A stretch of 8,086 nt of DNA from JBIKWN01 sp044376365 (GTDB lineage Bacteria; Bdellovibrionota_C; UBA2361; JBIKWN01): contig JBILLA010000115.1 of NCBI GenBank assembly GCA_044376365.1, positions 1 to 8,086 of the forward strand, read 5' to 3'. A model generated the notes under the pieces. The model ran no database searches. It was not told the origin of the DNA and saw only the letters and a list, made by a program, of their open reading frames with translations. How positions within the stretch are numbered: position 1 is the first letter of the stretch; every line of letters begins with the position of its first letter. Shown in pieces: positions 1 through 6,038 of the stretch. The translations under genes and the position numbers were made by a program.

Positions 1-1230
1 CTTGTCCTCACACCTCGTATTGCATCGCTCCTTGAAGAGCTCAACCTTGATGATCGCATAACACAGCCTGCCTATCAGCCTTATAAACAGTATGTGTGGT
101 CAACAACACATCACGCACCACGTGAAGTCCCTCGCCATCCTGTTACACTCTTCAAAACAGATCTCTTTACCTTCTCTGAAAAAATAAAGCTTCTTCGTGG
201 GCTCTTTAAAAAAACAACTGTGGCTGCCGACGACTCAGTTGCCGCCGTTTTTTCAAAGCTCCTAGGGACTGCTGTTGTTGAGAGAGCCTTAGCACCTGCA
301 CTCCGAGGGATCTTTGGTGGCGATCCTGCACGGCTTAAACTCTCAGCTGTCTTTCAACGCATTGCAACAGCACTCAATGAAGGAAGCTCATTATTCGCCT
401 ATGCTAAAAAGCTTCAAAGCAACCGTCGAAAAATATTTCACCTGCGTGGCGGCAATGCACTTTTCCCTCAAGCGCTTGCTGCACAGATTGGTCGTCATCT
501 GTTCTTACACACTACTATTGAGCAGATTCAAAAAGCAGATAACCGTTTTGTTATATCATGTGTAGATAACCAAGAGAGCGCGTCAAAGCGTACCACTATC
601 ACAACACACTCACTGATACTTGCTCAGAGTGGTACTTCTCTTGCCTCGTTCCTTCAACAGCATTTTCAGGCAGCGATTCCTGTTCAACGATTTGCACCAA
701 TTACTGCTGTGCACTTTGCCTATGATGCGCCAACTCCTCCACTCACCCAAGCATTCGGCATGCTGTTTCCGCAGCACTGTGGGTTTTCTATTATTGGTGT
801 GCTCTTTAATAGTGGACTCTTCCCTCATGTCGCACCTGTAGGTCAATCACTCTTAACCGTCTGTCTTGGTGGCATTGATGGGCAAGACTGTGTGTCCTTA
901 TCTGACCAAGAGCTTGTTGCATCATGCGTGCATGATCTTGAACGCAGCTTACAACTGCCAGCACCAGCACTTCGCTGTCTTGGCATTACTCGGTGGCCAC
1001 ATGCAATTCCCCAGTACGAAGAGAAATTCTATGCTCTTCGTGAGTGCCTCGATAACCTTGAACAACAATATCCGGGCTTACTGTGTGTTGGTGTTGATCG
1101 TGGCAGCGTCGGTGTTCCCGACAGGATTGAACGTGTGCTTGAGCAGCTCAACGCCAACACCATGCTGAAAAACAAGCCCACCACCGAGCGCCCCAGTATA
1201 GAGCGTCGCAGCACACAAGATTACCAATAA
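1..1230 (+). CDS. hemY: Protoporphyrinogen oxidase, HemY/HemG-like (5' end outside window)
   Basis: This is the C-terminal part of an FAD-dependent oxidase of the protoporphyrinogen/coproporphyrinogen oxidase family, which aromatises the porphyrinogen ring late in haem synthesis using oxygen. The frame is open from base 1, so the start and the N-terminal FAD-binding motif lie to the left; the GTG at 94 is internal. Family signs are a segment resembling the 'GiyaGDp' region (GIFGGDPARL, about codons 102-111), a following 'F-x-L-R-G-G' stretch like the family's F-x-G-G segment, and the C-terminal FAD-contact motif GVDRGSVGVPDRI encoded at 1090-1128. After this motif the protein has a polar tail of about 34 residues that is not family-typical. 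The tail overlaps the convergent DUF2231-like gene on the other strand. The family call rests on motif recall; whether the substrate is protoporphyrinogen or coproporphyrinogen cannot be told. Confidence 0.82.
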   Translation, partial: LVLTPRIASLLEELNLDDRITQPAYQPYKQYVWSTTHHAPREVPRHPVTLFKTDLFTFSEKIKLLRGLFKKTTVAADDSVAAVFSKLLGTAVVERALAPALRGIFGGDPARLKLSAVFQRIATALNEGSSLFAYAKKLQSNRRKIFHLRGGNALFPQALAAQIGRHLFLHTTIEQIQKADNRFVISCVDNQESASKRTTITTHSLILAQSGTSLASFLQQHFQAAIPVQRFAPITAVHFAYDAPTPPLTQAFGMLFPQHCGFSIIGVLFNSGLFPHVAPVGQSLLTVCLGGIDGQDCVSLSDQELVASCVHDLERSLQLPAPALRCLGITRWPHAIPQYEEKFYALRECLDNLEQQYPGLLCVGVDRGSVGVPDRIERVLEQLNANTMLKNKPTTERPSIERRSTQDYQ

Positions 1231-1599
1231 AGCTCGATAGCTTTGTTTCATGAGGTTGTCCTGATAAACCTTGTCGATGCAACATCCAGCAAGAGCAAGC
1301 AACGAGCCTCCAAAAAAGATCCATCGTCCCCATTGGTAGTGAACGGCAACAGCATCTTGTAACATTTGAGGCGCGTGCACTGTGTGTGCTGCTGCTTGCA
1401 ATCCTGAAAAAAATGAAAGTGCAGTCACCACGATAAATAATGCAGAGACGACTTTAAATATGAAAAAATATATTGCTTGCTCTTGCGCAGATCGTTGCGA
1501 CTCAAGACGAAGTAAGAATGGCGCGACAAGACACTCACTCCCACACAAGAGCAGCGCAAGAACGATGGGAAAATGTGTCAAAAATGGATGAAGATCCAT
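1078..1599 (-). CDS. DUF2231-like membrane protein
   Basis: A 173-residue integral membrane protein with about four hydrophobic segments (roughly 6-30, 44-67, 91-109, 121-141). The N-terminal HPFLTHFPI (residues 4-12) and the C-terminal glycine-rich GGGLVFQHGVGV (139-150) resemble the conserved ends of the DUF2231 family of predicted membrane proteins, whose histidines have been suggested to bind haem or metal; the biochemical role is unknown. Its ATG overlaps the TAA of the upstream phosphatase gene (TAATG), so the two are probably translated together. The nearest purine-rich stretch (GAAGG) is too far upstream to be a good SD, which also favours coupling. Its last 50 or so codons lie inside the 3' end of the convergent hemY-like gene. 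Placement beside a haem gene fits a redox membrane role, but that is inference. Confidence 0.75.
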   Translation of the reverse strand: MDLHPFLTHFPIVLALLLCGSECLVAPFLLRLESQRSAQEQAIYFFIFKVVSALFIVVTALSFFSGLQAAAHTVHAPQMLQDAVAVHYQWGRWIFFGGSLLALAGCCIDKVYQDNLMKQSYRALLVILCAATLYTGALGGGLVFQHGVGVELLKHTFNPVGNTDAATINTNTQ

Positions 1600-2756
1600 T
1601 ATGCAGATGCCGCCTTCATGACCAGTATCGTCACATCATCTTTAAGGACACGTCCATCCAAGAAGGACTGAAATGAATTTTTCAGTGCTTCAAGAATCTG
1701 TTGCGCACTATCAGTAGGTGCTGTTTGTTCAAGGGCTGCGGCGATACCTTCAAAACCGAAAAACTGCTTTTTACGGTTTTGCGCTTCCGTTAAACCATCC
1801 GTGACAATCACTAAGACATCACCTGCTTCCATCGGTATTGATGTCGTTGGGTACTCTCCCTCTTCAAAGAATCCAAGAGGGAATCCCTCTCCTTTGAGGC
1901 ACTGTATCTCTCGAGTGCTCTGTTTTAAAAGTGCAGCTTGTGGACCACCAGCTCGAGCAATATAGAGTTGCTGCTCTGCTGGATCATAGAGAAATGCATT
2001 TGCAGTCACGAAACGTCCCTGCGGCACCACAGGAGCCATGAGCTCATTCATCCCCTGTAAGAGGTCTCCTGGCATATCTTTATTGACTGCCACATACGCA
2101 AGCTTGGTCATACTGCCGATAAACGCTGCGGCTAAACCATGACCTGCTACATCGGTGCTTAAAAGCTGCAATGCACCAGAGGGCCTTTTTTGCACCATGT
2201 AGAAATCACCACCGACCTGCTCAAGCGGATCGTAACAAACGGCAACATCAAAACGATCATCGACAGGAAGATCTTTTGGCAGAAGCGCATTCTGAATGCT
2301 TTGTGCTTCGTGCACTTCAGTAAGATGACGCTCATTGAGGTCACGCAATGCAACGTTGACTTCAGCAAGCGTTGCCTTATTATCTTTGAGCCCTGCAGTT
2401 TTTCGCATACGAAGCAACGTTGCGACCTTCGCAAGAATGGTTCCCAATGAATACGGCATCTGCAGCAGCTCGACTTTTTCATACCCCTGGTCACGAATTT
2501 GAAGGGTCTGAAGCTTATCAGCAGACAAAGCAACTATAGGAACCTGCTTGGTAGAGCCTTGTTGACGAAGAAATTCTATCCACTCATGGACTTGCTTGTC
2601 CTCACCATCCTCAACAAGCACGATATCGATGATTTCATCTCGGATGATTTCTGGAATAGATCGAGAGTCGCTTTTCATGTGAAGCGCATACCCTGCTTTC
2701 TGCATGAATTTAGTCAGCTTGGGGTCAACGTTCCCAATAAGAAGGAGAGAGTCCAT
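1599..2756 (-). CDS. Degenerate receiver domain fused to SpoIIE/PP2C-type serine phosphatase (RsbU-like)
   Basis: A 385-residue two-domain cytoplasmic regulator. Residues 1-120 follow the receiver pattern (LLLIGNVD; IDIVLVED; VPIVALSA; LLQMPYS), but key residues are missing: the acidic pair near the N-terminus is replaced by G-N, the phosphoacceptor position reads E49 (followed by D50), and the conserved Lys before Pro is Met100. It is probably a pseudo-receiver that is not phosphorylated in the usual way. A short helix (about 125-158) links it to a PP2C/SpoIIE phosphatase domain (about 165-382) with its metal-binding acidic residues intact: VGGDFY (D184), TDVAGHG (D202), VTDGLTEAQN (D320) and LKDDVTILV (D373/D374). 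Such enzymes dephosphorylate phospho-Ser on anti-sigma-factor antagonists in partner-switching pathways. No STAS or anti-sigma partner is in the window. The start has AGGA (2767-2770 on the complement) 10 bases upstream. Confidence 0.9.
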   Translation of the reverse strand: MDSLLLIGNVDPKLTKFMQKAGYALHMKSDSRSIPEIIRDEIIDIVLVEDGEDKQVHEWIEFLRQQGSTKQVPIVALSADKLQTLQIRDQGYEKVELLQMPYSLGTILAKVATLLRMRKTAGLKDNKATLAEVNVALRDLNERHLTEVHEAQSIQNALLPKDLPVDDRFDVAVCYDPLEQVGGDFYMVQKRPSGALQLLSTDVAGHGLAAAFIGSMTKLAYVAVNKDMPGDLLQGMNELMAPVVPQGRFVTANAFLYDPAEQQLYIARAGGPQAALLKQSTREIQCLKGEGFPLGFFEEGEYPTTSIPMEAGDVLVIVTDGLTEAQNRKKQFFGFEGIAAALEQTAPTDSAQQILEALKNSFQSFLDGRVLKDDVTILVMKAASA

Positions 2757-2803
2757 ATCGTTAAGATCCTATATCATGTTAGGATAATTCAAAAGTTATC
2801 ATC
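2757..2803. promoter_or_regulatory. 47-bp divergent intergenic region with overlapping dyads
   Basis: This short gap must hold the start signals of both the phosphatase gene (minus) and the large membrane protein gene (plus). It contains the inverted repeat ATCCTA (2766-2771) / TAGGAT (2780-2785) with an 8-base spacer, and an overlapping one, GATAA (2783-2787) / TTATC (2796-2800). The left arm of the first repeat includes the AGGA that serves as SD for the minus-strand gene. The dyads could be an operator or a chance consequence of AT-rich DNA. I see no convincing -35/-10 pair on either strand. Confidence 0.3.
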
Positions 2804-4096
2804 ATGCGTACATCAGCTTTAGCCGCCGCTACTATTTTAAGAACTTTTTTTATACCGCTCATGCTTGGCGGCATACTTGTCGGCCTGCCAAATATGATAC
2901 ATGACCTCAGCCCCGAGCTCAGTATCAGTAGCACTGCTTTTTCTCTTCTAAGCTCAGGCGCTCAAGAGCTTCTAAGCTCATTTCTTTTCGTACTGATCTG
3001 TTATCGAGTCAAGGCTTCAGACGGTTCCAATCTACGCTTCTCATGGCGGGCTGCCCTTCTGACGATACTCTTCTACCAACTCGCCTGGATGATCAATCAC
3101 ACGCCACTGCTCACAACCTTCTTCTTTCCAGTGCAAGGAGATGCTCTTGAGCGACTCTCCTCATCGATTGGCATTCTCTCTATCATACTTTCATTTAGTT
3201 GCCTCGTATGGGGTGCCCGCTACTACTTCCTGTTTTACCCGCTCCTTATCGAAAAAAAGTCACTCCAAGAAAGCTTTGCAGCGTCATCGCTCAGTCATGA
3301 ATGCCTCAATCGTCGAGCCGCTCTTCATGTTGTTTCCACAGCCCTCATCATCTCTGCTATTTTTAGCCAGGCCGGAGCGATCCTCTATCCTTCCCCTGCG
3401 CACCCTATGGCACACCTCGTAGAGCTCATTGCTGATGCGATATACTGGATTATCATGACCAGTCTATGCCTTGGCCTGACCCAAGTTTACGAACGACGGG
3501 TGAGCGATCTAGAGGTCATGCAACAAAAAAATCAATTCCTCGCTAATCTATTTGGCGCCCAAGGACTTGGAAAAGCAGTGGTATGTTTGCTGCTCCTTAC
3601 TGGATGGCAGCTCTATACACTGACAACAGCAAAGCCAACTGCAACAGTAACACCACAACAAATCATCTATAATCAAGAGCAAGGAGAGATCTCGCTCACA
3701 TTAGCAGCATCAGATCCTGAAGGCCATTTTTTAACCTTTCAACCGCTCTTACTGCGCATTGCAGGCGAAGATGGATATGTTCTGAGTGAAGGAACGATGA
3801 TGACCTCACCGAATCGGTATAGCGAGGTGCTGCGAAAGGACCCAACTGAGCTGACCTTAACGCTCAGAATGAAAATTATTCATAGGAAAGAAGACATCCT
3901 GCAGCTGAAAGATATCTTTCTGTGGTACGGCCCACATCGGCTCCTGCAACTAGACATGAGCCAAGCTGACATTAGGGATAAAGAGGAAGCCCCAGAGTCA
4001 GGTTCCTCATACAAAGAACCCGCAGGAGCCTCACCGTTACCTAAAACAATGAGCCTCGCTGCGGGCGCTATGCAACTGTTTGAAACAGCGCTCTAG
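2804..4096 (+). CDS. Unrecognised multi-pass membrane protein with C-terminal soluble domain
   Basis: A 430-residue protein of unknown family. About seven hydrophobic segments are visible (near residues 12-28, 44-66, 83-106, 118-147, 173-195, 204-227 and 257-273). They are followed by about 155 mostly polar residues (274-430), in part likely beta-rich (for example EISLTLAASDPEGHFLTF), ending in a Pro/Ser/Glu-rich stretch. A charged, possibly coiled segment (about 229-245, YERRVSDLEVMQQKNQ) precedes the last membrane helix. An odd number of helices would place the C-terminal domain on the opposite side of the membrane from the N-terminus. The start is uncertain: the ATG at 2804 has only a distant AGGAT, and the in-frame ATG at 2861 is an alternative that would shorten the first helix. 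It diverges from the phosphatase gene and converges on the histone gene with one base between stops. Coding is supported by length and consistent protein-like composition. Confidence 0.75.
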   Translation: MRTSALAAATILRTFFIPLMLGGILVGLPNMIHDLSPELSISSTAFSLLSSGAQELLSSFLFVLICYRVKASDGSNLRFSWRAALLTILFYQLAWMINHTPLLTTFFFPVQGDALERLSSSIGILSIILSFSCLVWGARYYFLFYPLLIEKKSLQESFAASSLSHECLNRRAALHVVSTALIISAIFSQAGAILYPSPAHPMAHLVELIADAIYWIIMTSLCLGLTQVYERRVSDLEVMQQKNQFLANLFGAQGLGKAVVCLLLLTGWQLYTLTTAKPTATVTPQQIIYNQEQGEISLTLAASDPEGHFLTFQPLLLRIAGEDGYVLSEGTMMTSPNRYSEVLRKDPTELTLTLRMKIIHRKEDILQLKDIFLWYGPHRLLQLDMSQADIRDKEEAPESGSSYKEPAGASPLPKTMSLAAGAMQLFETAL

Positions 4097-4097
4097 A

Positions 4098-4352
4098 TTA
4101 CCAAGCTTGGGTTGGTGTCTCTACGTCACGTGCCATAACTGTTTTACGGCCAGCGTCTTTTGCCTTTGCAATAGCTTTATTGATTTCAACTTCGATAAGC
4201 TTTGTAAGCGCTTCAGAAACATCGCCAGCAGTGTTCATACCAGCAGTATCCTTGATGAACTTCTTAACTTTAGAAGTTACAACAAGCACAGTACCCTCTG
4301 CAGAGCTTGTAGTTTCAGTTGATGTTGTTGTTGCGGTTTCTGTCGTATCCAT
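4098..4352 (-). CDS. Small histone-fold DNA-binding protein
   Basis: An 84-residue protein. Residues 1-20 form a low-complexity Thr/Ser/Glu tail. Residues 21-78 match a single histone fold: helix 1 (about 26-37, TSKVKKFIKDTA), long helix 2 (about 41-68, TAGDVSEALTKLIEVEINKA onward) and a short helix 3 (about 73-78). The loop and helix-3 start carry the histone RxTxxxxD motif as R69-K-T71-V-M-A-R-D76, the salt-bridge pair that stabilises paired loops in histone dimers. Helix 3 is truncated compared with archaeal HMf-type histones, as in the bacterial/DUF1931-like groups. It probably dimerises and binds DNA, either coating or bending it; which mode cannot be told. The start is well supported by a strong AGGAG (4359-4363 on the complement) six bases upstream of the ATG. 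The stop is one base from that of the convergent membrane protein gene. Confidence 0.88.
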   Translation of the reverse strand: MDTTETATTTSTETTSSAEGTVLVVTSKVKKFIKDTAGMNTAGDVSEALTKLIEVEINKAIAKAKDAGRKTVMARDVETPTQAW

Positions 4353-4380
4353 TGTTTTCTCCTAATGTAAAATTTTCTTC

Positions 4381-4500
4381 CTTAGACCAAAGGGAGAGAG
4401 ACGGTCTGCCTAACCCCTCATTGCCCCTTATCGACGAGCGAAAAAGGCCGAGGTGTCAGGGAGCTCCGTGAGACCCCCTTAATTTCGTTCTCACGAGCGG
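4381..4500 (-). promoter_or_regulatory. GC-rich structured leader upstream of the histone gene, attenuator-like
   Basis: About 140 bases upstream of the histone ATG lies a GC-rich block within otherwise AT-rich DNA. In the minus-strand direction two hairpins compete. Hairpin 1 pairs GCTCGTGAGA (complement of 4489-4498) with TCTCACGGAGC (complement of 4463-4473), ten pairs with one bulged G and a 15-base loop. Hairpin 2 is an imperfect palindrome at 4452-4475 centred on GAGCTC, ten of twelve pairs, which uses the same TCTCACGGAG arm. Six bases after hairpin 2 comes a T5 run (complement of 4441-4445), as in a weak terminator. A third small hairpin (AGACC 4384-4388 with GGTCT 4403-4407) lies nearer the gene. 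The layout suggests a cis-regulatory leader or a small RNA. I do not recognise it as a known riboswitch or housekeeping RNA, and transcription is not shown. Confidence 0.45.
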
Positions 4501-4571
4501 CTGACGGTATCCCATGCAATCAATCTACACAAACAAATTAGGGGTATTTTTTGATATTTATTTTTATGGCT

Positions 4572-4600
4572 TTTATAAATACTTGATTTTACTATATAAT
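4572..4600 (+). promoter_or_regulatory. Candidate promoter of the M50-like gene
   Basis: A perfect -10 hexamer TATAAT (4595-4600) stands 17 bases after a weak -35 match, TTTATA (4572-4577), in AT-rich DNA. A transcript starting near 4607 would have a leader of about 19 bases before the ATG at 4626. No good SD is visible before that ATG. Confidence 0.4.
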
Positions 4601-4625
4601 TTTTGCTAGGCTGAAACTATAACTT

Positions 4626-5276
4626 ATGGCTAAAACGCACTCTCGGGCTGGAGACCTCGTCTTTTTCGCAATCCTTATCGGGACGGTCTCTCTTGCGGTC
4701 AGCGCCATGCAATCTCTTAGTGTTATCTTCACAGCGCCCGACTACACAAGGCTTTTGACATTCTTCTCAGGGATAATTGTTGGTGGCCTTTGCTGTTTAC
4801 TCTTGATACGTGGACATCTCTCAGTGCTTTTACATGAACTTAAGCACGCCATCGTTGCGCTCCTGGCTGGAAACTCTCCGAAGGGCATAAAAATTGGGCG
4901 CGCAACGGGCCACTTTGCTTATTCATTCACTGAAGATACGAAAAGCTATAACGCTTTTATCTACCTAGCCCCCTATACGCTTCCCCTGTTTACGGTTTGC
5001 CTCTTAGCCTCATGCATCTATCCACTCTGGCATGAGCCACTTGCACTACTGGCCATTGTTGGCCTTGGTTATGGCATCGATGTGGTTAGTGGCATACGAG
5101 ATATTCACCCAGGTCAAACAGACTTCTCTTCCCTGTATGGAGGGTTTGGTATCGGCATAGTATATGTGACTGCGCTCCATATTCTGATGTTTTTCTCGCT
5201 TCTGGCATGGGCCGCAGGAGGCGTACCGATCCTCGAAGCATTCTGTAAAAGTATTTTTGGCGGACTATTTAGCTAA
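4626..5276 (+). CDS. M50-like membrane zinc metalloprotease
   Basis: A 216-residue polytopic membrane protein with about six hydrophobic segments (near 11-29, 44-62, 66-82, 109-135, 137-151 and 174-197). The third carries the zinc-protease motif HELKH (H70, E71, H74) in a hydrophobic helix, as in site-2-protease/M50 enzymes that cut substrates within the membrane. A later LAPYTLPL stretch (114-121) and the segment with DIHPGQTD (159-166) resemble M50B-type proteins, where an Asp or similar residue supplies the third zinc ligand. Which residue does so here is inferred only. Substrate unknown. The gene is divergent from the histone gene. Its stop overlaps by 12 bp the stop of a decayed TPR gene tail on the other strand, and its last third is duplicated at 6972-7184. 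Confidence 0.8.
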   Translation: MAKTHSRAGDLVFFAILIGTVSLAVSAMQSLSVIFTAPDYTRLLTFFSGIIVGGLCCLLLIRGHLSVLLHELKHAIVALLAGNSPKGIKIGRATGHFAYSFTEDTKSYNAFIYLAPYTLPLFTVCLLASCIYPLWHEPLALLAIVGLGYGIDVVSGIRDIHPGQTDFSSLYGGFGIGIVYVTALHILMFFSLLAWAAGGVPILEAFCKSIFGGLFS

Positions 5277-5354
5277 TCGTAGAGCAAGAGGAGCAAGCGG
5301 CCCCCGAAGCGTTCGGTCATCAAGCAAAATAGCTTATACTTCTTTGGAGTCGTT
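4983..5354. repeat. Left copy of duplicated M50/TPR gene junction
   Basis: Direct repeat of 6972-7262. It covers the end of the M50-like gene and the end of a convergent TPR gene. Relative to the right copy it has 81 extra bases (5079-5159). A 96-bp tract, 5226-5321, is identical to 7134-7229. Left of it the copies differ mainly at third codon positions, and right of it they diverge until homology fades near 5354. Confidence 0.93.
5265..5354 (-). pseudogene. Decayed 3' end of TPR lipoprotein gene
   Basis: Read on the minus strand, 5321-5265 encodes exactly the same C-terminus (ending LAPLALRLAK) as the intact TPR gene at 7173-8086. Further upstream the similarity weakens (NDSKEV, then a stop, then AILLDD, against DNSKEVEAVLRDD), and an in-frame TAA lies at 5334-5336 where the intact gene has a Glu codon. 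Beyond about 5354 I cannot follow the homology with confidence. Only the last 30 or so codons remain, so this is a remnant rather than a working gene. It marks the left end of the inserted segment. Confidence 0.88.
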
Positions 5355-5415
5355 AGGTTATAAAGTATCCCCGGTACAGTTCTAGAGCGATTACTTTACT
5401 CTAATACAAGTTTGG

Positions 5416-5886
5416 CTAATAAGCCGTTTCTGAGGGAGTTGGCTTGGTAATGGCTATACCTTTATTATCGTAACATGATCCCTGTCTACCAGAATTTGAT
5501 AAGTCCTTACATTCAAAATAATGCCGGGGGCCACTCTGGTAACAAGTCTTAGACTTTGCTTTACATAGATCACCTACTTTTTTACAAGTGCTAACGTCAT
5601 CGTCTCTCTTATCTGAATAACCCCCGCTACAACTATCTTGGATGACGGCACAACCAGTAACTTCTACGGGAGCGGGATTACAATTCCATTGTCCAATAAA
5701 GTTGCGCCCGCACTTTCCTATCCCCTCATATACTTCACAACAACAGCTTCTATCAATGTCATCAACAACAAGATCTGTAGCAGCGTCATTTGACTTAATA
5801 GGCCTAGCGTTACTATCACTTGCATGCCATGCAACGCAAACGACGACTAGAAAAATTATTAGCGTTGATTTCAGTAGTTTCAACAT
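5416..5886 (-). CDS. Secreted cysteine-rich protein, unknown family
   Basis: A 156-residue exported protein I do not recognise. The start chosen is the ATG at 5886, with GGATGAG (5893-5899 on the complement) six bases before it; a TTG at 5901 would add five residues ahead of the signal peptide. MLKLLK is followed by a hydrophobic core (STLIIFLVVVCVAW) and a likely cleavage site after DSNA. The mature part of about 130 residues has 12 cysteines, including a CCC triplet, and many Gly, Asn, Ser and charged residues. This suggests a compact disulfide-bonded fold active outside the cytoplasm. No membrane helix follows. It is the last of three minus-strand genes in the inserted segment, 152 bp after the preceding one, so it may have its own promoter. 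Its C-terminus is Pro/Thr/Ser-rich. Confidence 0.7.
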   Translation of the reverse strand: MLKLLKSTLIIFLVVVCVAWHASDSNARPIKSNDAATDLVVDDIDRSCCCEVYEGIGKCGRNFIGQWNCNPAPVEVTGCAVIQDSCSGGYSDKRDDDVSTCKKVGDLCKAKSKTCYQSGPRHYFECKDLSNSGRQGSCYDNKGIAITKPTPSETAY

Positions 5887-6038
5887 ACAGCACTCATCCA
5901 ATGACAGTTGATAATTTATATATAAATATAGTTTCTTACTTTCGTATGTTCAGATGTCTATATCCAATAATACGAAGTTATTAATTCTTAGTAAAATTAT
6001 TTTTCTTCTTAAAAAGATGTAGGATAAAGCCGAAAGCT
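5887..6038. other. AT-rich spacer between two secreted-protein genes
   Basis: This 152-bp gap is markedly more AT-rich than the genes beside it. It contains TATA-like runs around 5913-5930 (TTTATATATAAATATA on the plus strand) that could supply a -10 element for the gene ending at 5416. A small hairpin, AAAGC/GCTTT at 6026-6040, overlaps the stop of the preceding gene, but it has no adjoining T-run and is a poor terminator. Confidence 0.3.

Noticed and set aside
94..1230. GTG at 94 as the start of the hemY-like gene
   Set aside because: The frame is open to base 1 and the N-terminal FAD-binding region is missing, so the gene continues beyond the window.
2499..2822. Plus-strand open frame crossing the phosphatase start
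   Set aside because: It overlaps the strongly supported PP2C gene and shows no family features.
4434..4499. ACGAGCG repeated at 4434 and 4493 as a mobile-element or CRISPR-like repeat
   Set aside because: There are only two 7-bp copies with no regular array; they are better explained as parts of the structured leader.
4572..4600. Archaeal TATA box, suggesting an archaeal genome
   Set aside because: TTTATAAATA resembles one, but the haem oxidase, PP2C regulator, SD sites, A-x-A signal peptides and lipobox fit a bacterium better.
5887..5901. TTG start at 5901 for the last cassette gene
   Set aside because: The ATG at 5886 has a reasonable SD (GGATGAG) and gives a normal signal peptide.
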